Source: Rhodoluna sp. KAS3 (GTDB lineage Bacteria > Actinomycetota > Actinomycetes > Actinomycetales > Microbacteriaceae). Taken from it: 64,000 nt of DNA. The stretch is from NCBI RefSeq assembly GCF_026000575.1, contig NZ_AP026910.1:124001-188000 (forward strand), read 5' to 3'. Positions 38,814 to 47,476 of the stretch are shown here, in pieces (within the stretch, counting starts at the first letter, position 1; the number at the start of each line of letters is the position of its first letter). The notes under the pieces are model-generated. The model saw nothing but the letters and a program-made list of their open reading frames with translations, did not search any database and was not told the origin of the DNA. Position numbers and translations under genes: made by a program.

Positions 38814-39502
38814 TGGCTGACGAAAAGAAGGCTCCAGCAGCTAAGGCTGCTCCAAAGGCTGCTGCAAAGCCAGCTGCCGAGAAGGCTCCAGCAAAGGCTG
38901 CTGCTCCAAAGGCTGCTGCAAAGCCAGCTGCTGAAAAGGCTGCACCTACAAAGGCTGCTGCACCGAAGGCTGCTGCTGAAGAGAAGGAAGCTAAGGCTGC
39001 CGCTCCGAAGGCTGCTCCAAAGGCTGCTGCAAAGAAGGCTGAAAAGCCTGCTGCTGAGAAGTCAAACGTTCTAAAGTTGCACCACCTTCGTCCAGCACCG
39101 GGCTCTAAGAAAGAGCGCACCCGTGTTGGTCGTGGTGAGGCATCTAAGGGTAAGACCGCAGGTCGTGGTACCAAGGGTACTAAGGCTCGTTACCAGGTTC
39201 GCCCTGGCTTCGAGGGTGGTGGCGTACGTCTAGTAATGCGTACACCTAAGCTTCGTGGTTTCAAGAACCCATTCCGCGTTGAATACCAGGTAGTAAACGT
39301 TGAGACTCTTGCTGAGCTATTCCCAGCAGGTGGCACCGTTACTGTTGCTGATCTAGTAGCCAAGGGCGCCGTTCGCAAGAACGAGCCGGTCAAGGTCCTA
39401 GGAAACGGCGACATCTCGGTTAAACTCAATGTCACAGTCGACAAGGTATCTGAGTCTGCAAAGGCAAAGATTGTCGCTGCTGGTGGCTCAGTCAACGACT
39501 AG
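38813..39502 (+). CDS. rplO: Ribosomal protein L15 with ~85-residue Ala/Lys-rich N-terminal extension
   Basis: The normal L15 protein begins around residue 86 ([21 protein letters not shown]) and runs to residue 229. Before it, in the same frame and with the only start codon coupled to rpmD (one-base overlap), lie about 85 residues built from imperfect repeats such as [15 protein letters not shown]. The extension resembles the histone-H1-like protein encoded at 29217-29561. L15 is a late-assembly 50S protein near the central protuberance. The tail may bind rRNA or nucleoid DNA, which is inferred from composition. A hairpin overlaps the stop codon (39498-39514). Confidence 0.95.
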   Translation: MADEKKAPAAKAAPKAAAKPAAEKAPAKAAAPKAAAKPAAEKAAPTKAAAPKAAAEEKEAKAAAPKAAPKAAAKKAEKPAAEKSNVLKLHHLRPAPGSKKERTRVGRGEASKGKTAGRGTKGTKARYQVRPGFEGGGVRLVMRTPKLRGFKNPFRVEYQVVNVETLAELFPAGGTVTVADLVAKGAVRKNEPVKVLGNGDISVKLNVTVDKVSESAKAKIVAAGGSVND

Positions 39503-39514
39503 TCGCTGACTAGT
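39498..39514 (+). other. Hairpin overlapping the rplO stop codon
   Basis: ACTAGTC-GCT-GACTAGT, a 7-bp stem containing the rplO TAG, 26 nt before the secY start. There is no U-tract. A modulation point between the ribosomal genes and secY is possible. Confidence 0.45.
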
Positions 39515-39539
39515 AAAGATTTAGCCAGGAGGCTTTAAG

Positions 39540-40853
39540 TTGCTTAGCGCTATTGTTCGTGCATTCCGTACACCGGATCTCCGTAACAAGCTTGCATTCA
39601 CTCTTGCAATCGTTGCCATTTTCCGTTTGGGCTCGTTTATTCCTGCTCCATTCGTTGACTATGGCAACGTGCAAAAGTGTCTTGCACAGACCCAGAACAC
39701 CAGCGGGCTCTACGAGCTCGTCAACCTGTTCTCGGGTGGCGCTTTGCTTCAGCTTTCTATCTTTGCGCTGGGAATCATGCCGTACATCACGGCTTCGATC
39801 ATCACCCAGTTGCTTCGAGTTGTAATTCCTCGCTTTGAGGCGCTTTCAAAAGAAGGCGCTTCAGGCCAGGCAACTCTTACTCAGTACACTCGCTACCTAA
39901 CCATCGCTCTCGGTGTATTGCAGTCAACCACTTTGATTGCAGTTGCTCGCCAGGGAGCATTGTTCGGTGCAGACTGTGTGCTTCCGATCCTCACTGACTC
40001 ATCACCTATCGCAGTTGGTCTTATGGTTCTAACCATGACCGCCGGTACCGGTCTGATCATGTGGATGGGTGAGCTAATCACTGAGCGCGGCGTCGGCAAC
40101 GGTATGTCGCTTCTAATCTTCACCTCAATTGCTTCTACCTTCCCAGCTTCACTTGCTGGCATTGCGCAGACCAAGAGCATTGAGACCTTGCTTGTAGTTC
40201 TAGCCATCGGTGTAGTTGTGGTTGGCCTGGTTATCCTGGTCGAACAGTCACAGCGCCGCATTCCGGTTCAGTACGCAAAGCGTATGGTTGGCCGTCGCAC
40301 CTATGGTGGCCAGAGCACCTACATTCCAATCAAGGTGAACATGGCTGGTGTTGTTCCAGTTATCTTCGCGTCATCACTTCTTTACTTGCCAGCTCTGATT
40401 GCTCAGTTCAACCAGCCAGATGCAAACGGCAAGGTAGCTGACTGGGTTACTTGGGTTTCTAACTACCTAACCCAGGGTGACCACCCGCTATACATGGCTC
40501 TTTACTTCTTCCTAATCATTGGTTTCACCTACTTCTACGTAGCCATTACCTTCGATCCAATCGAGGTTGCTGACAACATGAAGAAGTACGGTGGCTTCAT
40601 CCCTGGTATTCGTGCCGGCCGCCCAACTACCGAATTCCTTGAGTTCGTGTTGAGCCGCATCACCTTCCCAGGTGCCATCTACCTTGGTCTAATCGCATTG
40701 ATTCCATTGATTGCGTTCTCACTCATCGGCGCCAACCAGAACTTCCCGTTCGGTGGAACCTCGATCCTCATCATCGTTGGTGTTGGTCTTGAAACTGTGA
40801 AGCAGATCAACGCACAGATGCAGCAGCGCAACTACGAAGGTCTTCTGAAGTGA
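39540..40853 (+). CDS. secY: Sec translocase subunit SecY
   Basis: This 437-residue channel protein has ten membrane segments. TTG start with AGGAGG at 39528-39533. The first helix region [20 protein letters not shown], the periplasmic/plug region and the cytoplasmic loop with the conserved RRT-type arginine ([14 protein letters not shown]) are intact. Its stop codon overlaps the adk GTG start. Confidence 0.98.
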   Translation: MLSAIVRAFRTPDLRNKLAFTLAIVAIFRLGSFIPAPFVDYGNVQKCLAQTQNTSGLYELVNLFSGGALLQLSIFALGIMPYITASIITQLLRVVIPRFEALSKEGASGQATLTQYTRYLTIALGVLQSTTLIAVARQGALFGADCVLPILTDSSPIAVGLMVLTMTAGTGLIMWMGELITERGVGNGMSLLIFTSIASTFPASLAGIAQTKSIETLLVVLAIGVVVVGLVILVEQSQRRIPVQYAKRMVGRRTYGGQSTYIPIKVNMAGVVPVIFASSLLYLPALIAQFNQPDANGKVADWVTWVSNYLTQGDHPLYMALYFFLIIGFTYFYVAITFDPIEVADNMKKYGGFIPGIRAGRPTTEFLEFVLSRITFPGAIYLGLIALIPLIAFSLIGANQNFPFGGTSILIIVGVGLETVKQINAQMQQRNYEGLLK

Positions 40854-41431
40854 TCCGCCTACTCTTGATTGGCGCCCCAGGCGCTGGCAAGGGAACCCAG
40901 GCTGAAAAGCTTTCATCTGCGTTCAACATCCCTGCCATTTCTACCGGTGACATCTTCCGTCACAACGTGAAGAACGAGACCGAGCTCGGCAAGCAAGCCA
41001 AGGCATTCATGGACCGCGGCGAGTATGTTCCAGACAGCCTTACCAACGCTTTGGTTCGCGACCGTTTGTCTCAGGCAGACGCTGTTGAGGGCTTCTTGCT
41101 TGACGGGTACCCACGCACGGCTGACCAGGTTGAAGAACTTGACGACATCCTTGCATCTCAGGGCAAGCAGCTTGACGTGGTTGTTCAGCTAACCGCTGAC
41201 ACCGATGAAGTTGTGCGTCGTTTGCTAAACCGTGCCATTGAGCAGGGTCGCGCCGACGACACCGAAGACGTTATTCGCCGCCGTCTTGAGGTTTACGCAG
41301 AGCAGACCGCTCCGCTGACCGATGTTTACGCGGAGCGCGGATTGCTAGTAACCGTTGACGGTTTGGGCGAGGTTGCTGAGGTAACCGGTCGCATTCTCGA
41401 GGCTCTCGAAGCCCGTAACTCTGCTAACTAA
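40850..41431 (+). CDS. adk: Adenylate kinase
   Basis: This 193-residue enzyme interconverts ATP+AMP and 2 ADP. P-loop [10 protein letters not shown] (near residues 8-17), AMP site STGDIFR and DGYPRT motif are intact. It is the short form, lacking the zinc lid, as usual in actinobacteria. GTG start overlaps secY by 4 bases. Confidence 0.97.
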   Translation: MIRLLLIGAPGAGKGTQAEKLSSAFNIPAISTGDIFRHNVKNETELGKQAKAFMDRGEYVPDSLTNALVRDRLSQADAVEGFLLDGYPRTADQVEELDDILASQGKQLDVVVQLTADTDEVVRRLLNRAIEQGRADDTEDVIRRRLEVYAEQTAPLTDVYAERGLLVTVDGLGEVAEVTGRILEALEARNSAN

Positions 41432-42264
41432 TGGCTCGTCACGGCTTTGAACTAAAAACTCCGCAGCAGATCATCATGATGCGCGAGGCCGGTTTGGCTA
41501 CCGCCGCAGCATTGGCTGCAGTCCGCGCAGCTGTTCGCCCGGGGGTCACAACACTCGAGCTAGACAAAATTGCCGACGACAAAATCCAAGAACTTGGCGG
41601 CCACTCTAACTTTCAGCTAGTTCCCGGATACAGCCACACCATCTGTGCATCAATCAACGATGAGGTTGTTCACGGAATCCCAGCGGCAAATCGGATGCTG
41701 CAGGCCGGAGACATTTTGTCGGTCGACTGCGGTGCCGAGATCGGCGAGTGGAATGGTGACTCAGCCATGACCGTCATCGTGCCGGGTGCCGAAGAATCAG
41801 AGCTTATTGCCAGCCGCCAAAAACTGAGCGATGTCACTGAGCAGTCACTTTGGGTAGGTATTGCTGCTTTGGCTAAGGCCAAGGAGCTAAACGAAGTTGG
41901 CGCGGCCATCGAGGACTACATCGTAAGCCAGGGTGACTACGGAATTCTTGAAGACTATGTTGGCCACGGAATTGGTCGATCGATGCACGAGGACCCACCG
42001 GTCTACAACTATCGCGTCCGCGGCAAGAGCCCAAAGGTTGTTCCGGGGCTAGTCGTGGCCATCGAACCGATGGTGGTTTCTGGCAGTGCTGCCACCAAGA
42101 TTCTCAGTGACGGCTGGACTGTGTCGACCAAGGATGCCTCGGATGCATCGCACTGGGAGCACACTGTTGCGGTTCACGAGGGTGGAATTTGGGTGCTGAC
42201 TGCCGAGGATGGCGGAAAATCCAAGCTTGCACCTTTGGGTGTTGTTCCGGTTCCACTGGTCTAA
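41431..42264 (+). CDS. map: Type I methionine aminopeptidase
   Basis: This 277-residue metalloprotease removes initiator methionine. Metal ligands are visible in LSVDCGAEIGEWNGDSA (two Asp), GHGIGRSMHEDPPV (His), AIEPM and the C-terminal WEHTVAVHEGG (Glu). There is no N-terminal SH3-binding extension. It overlaps adk by one base. A 169-nt gap to infA follows, which probably holds the infA promoter. Confidence 0.96.
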   Translation: MARHGFELKTPQQIIMMREAGLATAAALAAVRAAVRPGVTTLELDKIADDKIQELGGHSNFQLVPGYSHTICASINDEVVHGIPAANRMLQAGDILSVDCGAEIGEWNGDSAMTVIVPGAEESELIASRQKLSDVTEQSLWVGIAALAKAKELNEVGAAIEDYIVSQGDYGILEDYVGHGIGRSMHEDPPVYNYRVRGKSPKVVPGLVVAIEPMVVSGSAATKILSDGWTVSTKDASDASHWEHTVAVHEGGIWVLTAEDGGKSKLAPLGVVPVPLV

Positions 42265-42433
42265 AGACCAAAATCGGTCGCTGTTGGTTGGCTGCTTAGA
42301 AAACTTAATTACCAAATTCAGCGCATTTCCAATAGGATTGAATTTCGGTGTTTCTACACGCAATCCCTAATCGAAAGATTTGGTTCTTTTGCGTGCGCCC
42401 GAACACTAAAAACTTGAAGTAGATAAGTGAGTT

Positions 42434-42655
42434 ATGGCCAGTAAAGACGGTGTCATCGAGATCGAAGGTTCGGTCGTCGAAGCTCTTCCGAACGCAATGT
42501 TCCGCGTTGAGTTGACCAACGGTCACAAGGTCCTTGCCCACATTTCAGGAAAGATGCGTCAGCACTACATCCGTATCCTCCCAGAGGACCGCGTGATTGT
42601 TGAGTTGAGTACCTACGACCTAACTCGTGGCCGCATCATTTATCGCTACAAATAA
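42434..42655 (+). CDS. infA: Translation initiation factor IF-1
   Basis: This 73-residue OB-fold protein binds the 30S A site. [20 protein letters not shown] is typical. Standard length. rpmJ follows after 37 nt. Confidence 0.98.
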   Translation: MASKDGVIEIEGSVVEALPNAMFRVELTNGHKVLAHISGKMRQHYIRILPEDRVIVELSTYDLTRGRIIYRYK

Positions 42656-42692
42656 AAACGGTTAGCAATAACCCTTAATAGAAGTAAGAGAC

Positions 42693-42806
42693 ATGAAGGT
42701 AAACCCAAGCGTCAAGAAGATTTGCGACAAGTGCAAGGTCATTCGTCGTCACGGTCGCGTCATGGTTATCTGCGACAACCCACGTCACAAGCAGCGCCAG
42801 GGCTAA
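42693..42806 (+). CDS. rpmJ: Ribosomal protein L36
   Basis: This 37-residue protein, [20 protein letters not shown] then [17 protein letters not shown], is the zinc-binding form of L36. The ligands are C11, C14, C27 and H32. It lies between infA and the structured leader of rpsM, the usual order. Confidence 0.97.
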   Translation: MKVNPSVKKICDKCKVIRRHGRVMVICDNPRHKQRQG

Positions 42807-42832
42807 ATAACTAAAAACAAAAAAGGCAGCAC

Positions 42833-42892
42833 AACATCCTTCGGGGTGTTACCTCCGGAGAAGGCCGGAGCCCAATCGTGAGATTCGGATGT
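42833..42892 (+). promoter_or_regulatory. Structured leader between rpmJ and rpsM
   Basis: Hairpin AACATCC-TTCG-GGGTGTT (42833-42850) and hairpin CTCCGG/CCGGAG (42853-42870). ACATCC (42834-42839) can alternatively pair with GGATGT (42887-42892), which would break the first hairpin. Two mutually exclusive folds suggest a control element for the rpsM-rpsK genes; the ligand is unknown. Confidence 0.45.
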
Positions 42893-42930
42893 GTTGCTCC
42901 AGACCTTCTAAACAAACAAGGAGAAATCCC

Positions 42931-43308
42931 ATGGCACGTGTTGCCGGAGCCGATATTCCAGACGCGAAGCGCGTCGAAATCGCACTTACCTACATCTACG
43001 GCATTGGCCGTACTCGCTCAGTCCAGATCTTGGCTGAGACCAAAGTTGACAAGAACATCCGCGTAAAGGACCTTACCGACGACCAGCTAGTCGCTATCCG
43101 TGACTACATCGAAGGTAACTACAAGGTTGAGGGTGACCTCCGCCGTGATGTTGCAGCAGACATTCGCCGCAAGGTTGAAATCGGCTCATACGAGGGTATC
43201 CGTCACCGCAAGGGCCTACCGGTCCGCGGTCAGCGTACCAAGACCAACGCACGTACTCGCAAGGGTCCAAAGCGCACCGTAGCCGGCAAGAAGAAGGCGG
43301 CACGCTAG
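42931..43308 (+). CDS. rpsM: Ribosomal protein S13
   Basis: This 125-residue S13 starts [20 protein letters not shown], after ACAAGGAGA. An in-frame ATG at 42889 lies in the leader and is rejected. The helix-two-turn-helix [20 protein letters not shown] and the basic tail that contacts tRNA are normal. Confidence 0.98.
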   Translation: MARVAGADIPDAKRVEIALTYIYGIGRTRSVQILAETKVDKNIRVKDLTDDQLVAIRDYIEGNYKVEGDLRRDVAADIRRKVEIGSYEGIRHRKGLPVRGQRTKTNARTRKGPKRTVAGKKKAAR

Positions 43309-43366
43309 TAGCCCGTAGGCACTAAGCAGCCCCTCATCACAAACCTTAAGAATTTAGGAGAAACTC

Positions 43367-43765
43367 ATGGCAGCACCTAAGGCAAGCGTTCGCAAGCCAC
43401 GCCGCAAAGAGAAGAAGAACATTGTTGTAGGCCAGGCCCACATCAAGAGCACCTTCAACAACACCATCGTTTCAATCACTGACGCCACCGGCGCTGTGAT
43501 CTCATGGTCATCATCAGGTGATGTTGGCTTCAAGGGTTCACGTAAGTCAACCCCATTCGCAGCTCAGCTTGCAGCTGAAGCAGCAGCACGTAAGGCACAG
43601 GAGCACGGCCTAAAGAAGGTTGACGTTTTCGTGAAGGGCCCAGGCTCAGGTCGCGAAACCGCAATCCGTTCACTTCAGGCAGCAGGTCTAGAGGTTGGTT
43701 CAATCTCAGACGTCACTCCTCAGGCTCACAACGGCTGCCGCCCACCAAAGCGTCGCCGCGTCTAA
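43367..43765 (+). CDS. rpsK: Ribosomal protein S11
   Basis: This 132-residue S11 platform protein carries the signature [20 protein letters not shown] and the C-terminal [12 protein letters not shown]. rpsD, often next in this operon, is not here; a 184-nt non-coding, hairpin-rich gap separates rpsK from rpoA. Confidence 0.98.
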   Translation: MAAPKASVRKPRRKEKKNIVVGQAHIKSTFNNTIVSITDATGAVISWSSSGDVGFKGSRKSTPFAAQLAAEAAARKAQEHGLKKVDVFVKGPGSGRETAIRSLQAAGLEVGSISDVTPQAHNGCRPPKRRRV

Positions 43766-43787
43766 CCTTTGGTTTCGCATCCGACCC

Positions 43788-43932
43788 GGTTTGCAGTTGC
43801 TTAATCTGTGGCAGTTGCAAACCGAGTTAGAAACCCAATCGCGGGTTTCAGCCCAGTTTTAATCTCGCAACAAACCTGAACAGTGGCCACTGATCAGGCC
43901 CCAACAAATAGACATCAAATAGCGGATGTCTA
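43788..43932 (+). promoter_or_regulatory. Hairpin-rich leader of rpoA in place of rpsD
   Basis: Hairpin 1 has GGTTTGCA/TGCAAACC arms (43788-43823, extended with two mismatches). Hairpin 2 is AAACCC/GGGTTT (43831-43848). CAGTGGCCACTG (43881-43892) is a perfect 12-bp palindrome. Hairpin 3, TAGACATC/GATGTCTA (43909-43932), sits just upstream of the rpoA ribosome site (GAAAGGA). A promoter or regulatory RNA for rpoA-rplQ is inferred. Confidence 0.5.
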
Positions 43933-43949
43933 GCTGAAAGGAACCAAAC

Positions 43950-44942
43950 GTGCTGATTGCACAGCGTCCAACTCTTCACGAAGAAGTACTAGCACCAAAC
44001 CGTTCACGTTTTGCTCTAGAGCCTCTAGAGCCTGGCTTCGGTTACACCCTAGGAAACTCACTCCGCCGTACCCTACTTTCATCAATCCCAGGTGCAGCTG
44101 TTACCAACATCCGCATTGAGGGTGTTCGTCACGAGTTCAGCACCATCGAAGGCGTTAAAGAAGACGTCACCGAGATCATCTTGAACATCAAGGACCTCGT
44201 AGTTTCTTCAGAGCACGACGCACCTGTTGTTGCTCACCTACGCAAGCAGACCGCTGGCGTTGTAACCGCTGCTGACATCCAGGTTCCTGCTGGTGTTGAG
44301 GTTCACAACCCTGAGTTGGTAATTGCAACCATCAACGCAAAGGCAAAGTTCGAAGTTGAGCTAACCATCGAGCGTGGCCGTGGCTACGTTCAGGCTTCTC
44401 AGAACCGCAACCCAGATGCAGATGCCGGTGTAATTCCAATCGACTCGATCTATTCACCAGTTCTAAAGGTTTCTTACCGCGTTGAGGCAACTCGTGCCGG
44501 TGAGTTCACTAACTTCGACAAGCTGATTGTTGATGTTGAGACCAAGCCATCAATCACTCCTCGCGATGCTGTTGCATCTGCCGGAAGCACTTTGGTTGAG
44601 TTGTTCGGTCTTGCGCGCGAGCTAAACGTTGCAGCAGAAGGTATCGAGATCGGCCCAGCACCAGTTGAGGCCGGCCTTTCACCAGAGCTTGCAATGCCTA
44701 TCGAAGACCTGGACCTAACCGTCCGTTCATACAACTGCCTAAAGCGTGAGGGCATCAACACCGTTAGCGAGCTAATCGGTCTGTCAGAAGACCAGTTGAT
44801 GAACATCCGCAACTTCGGTAGCAAGTCGGTAGATGAGGTTCGCGACAAGCTAACCTCAATGGGACTAAAGTTCAAGGACGCCGTCCCAGGCTTCGACGCA
44901 GCTTACTTCAGCTCGGCTTACGACGAGGACGACCAGGCGTAA
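43950..44942 (+). CDS. rpoA: RNA polymerase alpha subunit
   Basis: This 330-residue protein has an assembly domain at residues 1-~230 ([20 protein letters not shown] is intact) and a C-terminal promoter-contacting domain at about 250-315 ([20 protein letters not shown] then [13 protein letters not shown]). GTG start with GAAAGGA upstream. rplQ follows after 39 nt. Confidence 0.98.
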   Translation: MLIAQRPTLHEEVLAPNRSRFALEPLEPGFGYTLGNSLRRTLLSSIPGAAVTNIRIEGVRHEFSTIEGVKEDVTEIILNIKDLVVSSEHDAPVVAHLRKQTAGVVTAADIQVPAGVEVHNPELVIATINAKAKFEVELTIERGRGYVQASQNRNPDADAGVIPIDSIYSPVLKVSYRVEATRAGEFTNFDKLIVDVETKPSITPRDAVASAGSTLVELFGLARELNVAAEGIEIGPAPVEAGLSPELAMPIEDLDLTVRSYNCLKREGINTVSELIGLSEDQLMNIRNFGSKSVDEVRDKLTSMGLKFKDAVPGFDAAYFSSAYDEDDQA

Positions 44943-44981
44943 GCCGGTCTCCAGATCACAGAAATCTAAGAGGAGAAATCA

Positions 44982-45476
44982 ATGCCTACCCCAACTAAGG
45001 GACCACGTCTAGGTGGCGGACCAGCTCACGAGCGTCTAATGCTTCGTAACATGGCTACTTCGCTATTCAAGCACGGCAAGATCACCACTACTGAGACCAA
45101 GGCAAAGCGCCTACGTCCAGTTGCTGAGCGTCTTGTCACCTTCGCAAAGCGCGGAGACCTGCACGCACGTCGTCGCGTTATGCAGCAGATCACTGACAAG
45201 TCAGTTGTTCACGAGCTGTTCGCAAACGTTGCACCGTTGGTTGCAGACCGTCAGGGTGGCTACACCCGCATCACCAAGCTTGGCTACCGTAAGGGCGACA
45301 ACGCTCCTTTGGCGCTAATCGAGCTTGTTCTTGAGCCAGTAGCCCCAAAGAACGCAACCAAGAAGCCTAAGCTTGCTAACTCTGTCAAGGCAGTAGCAGC
45401 TCCTGTTGAGGCTCCAGCCGAGGTCGTTGAGACCCCAGCTGAGGACGCAGCAGTAGAGGCTCCAGCAGCAGAGTAG
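44982..45476 (+). CDS. rplQ: Ribosomal protein L17 with acidic C-terminal tail
   Basis: The 164-residue protein has the L17 core in its first ~118 residues ([39 protein letters not shown]). About 45 residues of Ala/Val/Glu/Pro follow ([20 protein letters not shown]). Acidic tails on actinobacterial L17 are common. A very strong hairpin lies 15 nt after the stop, inside the 5' end of truA. Confidence 0.97.
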   Translation: MPTPTKGPRLGGGPAHERLMLRNMATSLFKHGKITTTETKAKRLRPVAERLVTFAKRGDLHARRRVMQQITDKSVVHELFANVAPLVADRQGGYTRITKLGYRKGDNAPLALIELVLEPVAPKNATKKPKLANSVKAVAAPVEAPAEVVETPAEDAAVEAPAAE

Positions 45477-45488
45477 TTTTAGTTTCAA

Positions 45489-46355
45489 ATGAATCAACCC
45501 GTTGACCGCTCGGTTAACGGGTTGATTCGTTACCGTTTGAATTTTGCCTACGACGGCACCAACTATTGGGGCTTCGCCAAGCAAAAAGGATTCGCCACCG
45601 TCCAGGGTGAACTCGTTACTGCGCTAACCACTGCATTCGGTGAATCGAAGACTGATTTCGATATGCGCGTTGCCGGCCGCACCGATGCCGGAGTGCATGC
45701 CTACGACCAGGTAATCCACATTGACCTCAGCCAAGAGCAGCTCAAGCGCCTTGGTCGAACCAAAGGGTTCCTGGGTAAACTCAACGATCTTCTGCCCGAG
45801 GACATCCGGGTTCATTCGGTCGAACTAGCCCCACCGGGCTTTGATGCCCGATTCTCAGCCTCGTATCGGCGCTACCGCTACCGAATTGCTGATGGCGAAG
45901 CTAATAAAAACCCACTCAAGCAGCGATACACCCACTGGATTAAGCATCCGCTCGATGTGACTGCGATGCAGCTGGCAGCTTTTGAACTGATTGGCCTTCA
46001 CGATTACGCGTCATTTTGTCGGGCCAAGGTGGGTGCAACCACAATCCGCCACGTCCGCGAGATAACCGTCAAGCGCAATCCAGCTGATGACAACGTCATC
46101 GAAGTTGAATTGCAGGCCGATGCCTTTTGCCACAACATGGTGCGCTCAATCGTGGGCGGGCTGATTGCTGCCGGCGAGGGCAAGGCCGGACCAACTGAAA
46201 TTGCTGCCACGCTGGCAAGGCGAACCCGAGTTGGTTCATACAAGGTTTCACCAGCCCGAGGGCTGACATTGATCGAGATTGGCTACCCAGCCGATGACCA
46301 ATTGGCCGAGCAGGCCGAGCGTGCCAGAAACATGCGAACCCTAGATGAAAATTAG
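45489..46355 (+). CDS. truA: tRNA pseudouridine(38-40) synthase
   Basis: This 288-residue enzyme makes pseudouridine in the anticodon arm of tRNAs. The catalytic motif GRTDAGVHA has Asp66. The first ATG is at 45489, and a TTG at 45522 is an alternative that gives the tighter family start IRYRLNFAYDGTNYWG. Both lie in or beside a 13-bp perfect hairpin (45491-45528), so initiation is probably restrained. It is 12 nt downstream of rplQ. Confidence 0.93.
   Translation: MNQPVDRSVNGLIRYRLNFAYDGTNYWGFAKQKGFATVQGELVTALTTAFGESKTDFDMRVAGRTDAGVHAYDQVIHIDLSQEQLKRLGRTKGFLGKLNDLLPEDIRVHSVELAPPGFDARFSASYRRYRYRIADGEANKNPLKQRYTHWIKHPLDVTAMQLAAFELIGLHDYASFCRAKVGATTIRHVREITVKRNPADDNVIEVELQADAFCHNMVRSIVGGLIAAGEGKAGPTEIAATLARRTRVGSYKVSPARGLTLIEIGYPADDQLAEQAERARNMRTLDEN
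45491..45528 (+). other. Perfect 13-bp hairpin at the truA start
   Basis: GAATCAACCCGTT (45491-45503) pairs exactly with AACGGGTTGATTC (45516-45528); the 12-nt loop can pair further (ACCG-CT-CGGT). There is no U-tract. It could be a terminator-like stop after rplQ, an RNase processing site, or a translational block for truA. Confidence 0.75.
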
Positions 46356-46358
46356 GGT

Positions 46359-46388
46359 TTGACCACAGGCACATGTTCGGGCTAGACT
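46359..46388 (+). promoter_or_regulatory. Promoter for rplM-rpsI
   Basis: TTGACC (46359-46364), an 18-nt spacer and TAGACT (46383-46388) lie 3 nt after the truA stop codon. Transcription would start near 46395, directly before the leader hairpins. Confidence 0.65.
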
Positions 46389-46399
46389 TGACCTTTGGT

Positions 46400-46460
46400 A
46401 TTGGCAGTTAGCCAATGTGAAAACGTGAATCCCGAGAAGATCTCTTCTAGCGCGGATTCA
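46400..46460 (+). promoter_or_regulatory. Two-hairpin leader of rplM
   Basis: Hairpin ATTGGC-AGTTA-GCCAAT (46400-46416), then a bipartite hairpin with outer stem TGAATCC/GGATTCA (46426-46432 with 46454-46460) and inner stem AGAAGA/TCTTCT. It sits between the promoter and the rplM start. L13 autoregulatory leaders are known in other phyla; equivalence is inferred. Confidence 0.5.
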
Positions 46461-46495
46461 TTTCAATCCGACACAGAAGTAGAAGGCAATTTAAC

Positions 46496-46939
46496 GTGCG
46501 TACTTATTCTCCAAAGGCTCACGAGCTGAGCAACGAGTGGCTAGTCATCGACGCCGCTGATGTAGTTCTCGGCCGTCTAGCAACCCACGCAGCAGCACTG
46601 TTGCGCGGAAAGCACAAGCCGACTTTTGCACCACACATGGACAACGGTGACTTCGTCATCATCATCAACGCTGAGAAGGTTGCTCTAACCGGCGCCAAGC
46701 TCAAGCAGAAGAAGGCATACCGCCACTCTGGTTACCCAGGTGGTCTTACTGCAACCACTTACTCTGAGCTTCTAGAGAAGAACCCAGAGAAGGCTGTAGA
46801 GAAGGCAATCAAGGGCATGCTTCCTCACAACAAGCTAGGTGCAACCCAGCTTGCAAAGCTAAAGGTTTACCGCGGTGCTGAGCACCCACACGCTGCACAG
46901 CAGCCAAAGCCTTTCATCATCGACCAGGTAGCTCAGTAA
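46496..46939 (+). CDS. rplM: Ribosomal protein L13
   Basis: This 147-residue L13 is an early-assembly 50S protein. It starts [20 protein letters not shown] from a GTG with AGAAGG upstream. The conserved [20 protein letters not shown] and [20 protein letters not shown] are intact. It is the first of a two-gene unit with rpsI. Confidence 0.98.
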   Translation: MRTYSPKAHELSNEWLVIDAADVVLGRLATHAAALLRGKHKPTFAPHMDNGDFVIIINAEKVALTGAKLKQKKAYRHSGYPGGLTATTYSELLEKNPEKAVEKAIKGMLPHNKLGATQLAKLKVYRGAEHPHAAQQPKPFIIDQVAQ

Positions 46940-46949
46940 GGAATCCCTC

Positions 46950-47438
46950 GTGGCTAAAGACATCGCAGAAGACGTAGTTTCAACAGAGAGCTACACCACC
47001 GAGACCCCTGCAGCTAAGGCTGCACCGGCTAAGTCACGTGGCGCACTGACCACTCCTGGTGCCGGCCTTGGCCGTCGCAAAGAGGCAGTTGCTCGTGTTC
47101 GCATCATGCCAGGTACCGGAGTTATCAAGGTAAACGGCCGTGACTTCGCTGAGTACTTCCCAAACAAGCTTCACCAGCAGCTAATCACTGACCCATTCAC
47201 CATCCTTGACCTAAAGGGTGCTTACGACGTTATCGCTCGTATCTCAGGTGGTGGCTCAGCTGGTCAGGCTGGTGCACTTCGTCTAGGTATTGCTCGTGCA
47301 CTAAACGAGATCGACCGCGACAACAACCGTCCTTCACTAAAGAAGGCTGGCTTCCTAAAGCGCGACCCACGTGTTATCGAGCGCAAGAAGGCTGGTCTGA
47401 AGAAGGCACGTAAGGCTTCTCAGTTCTCGAAGCGTTAA
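46950..47438 (+). CDS. rpsI: Ribosomal protein S9
   Basis: This 162-residue S9 has a core starting near [20 protein letters not shown] lead of about 38 Thr/Ala/Glu-rich residues precedes it. The C-terminal [10 protein letters not shown], whose last Arg contacts P-site tRNA, is intact. GTG start, 10 nt after rplM. Confidence 0.98.
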   Translation: MAKDIAEDVVSTESYTTETPAAKAAPAKSRGALTTPGAGLGRRKEAVARVRIMPGTGVIKVNGRDFAEYFPNKLHQQLITDPFTILDLKGAYDVIARISGGGSAGQAGALRLGIARALNEIDRDNNRPSLKKAGFLKRDPRVIERKKAGLKKARKASQFSKR

Positions 47439-47464
47439 TCCAACACTTCACGCTTTCAAAAGCA

Positions 47465-47470
47465 TAGACT
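47465..47470 (+). promoter_or_regulatory. Leaderless -10 box of glmM
   Basis: TAGACT ends 6 nt before the glmM ATG, so transcription should start at or next to the start codon. There is no Shine-Dalgarno sequence between them. Confidence 0.6.
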
Positions 47471-47476
47471 CACGAT

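Noticed and set aside
38806-39174. Minus-strand Ala/Phe-rich frame over the L15 extension
   Set aside because: Antisense shadow of the AAG/GCT repeat; no ribosome site and repetitive composition.
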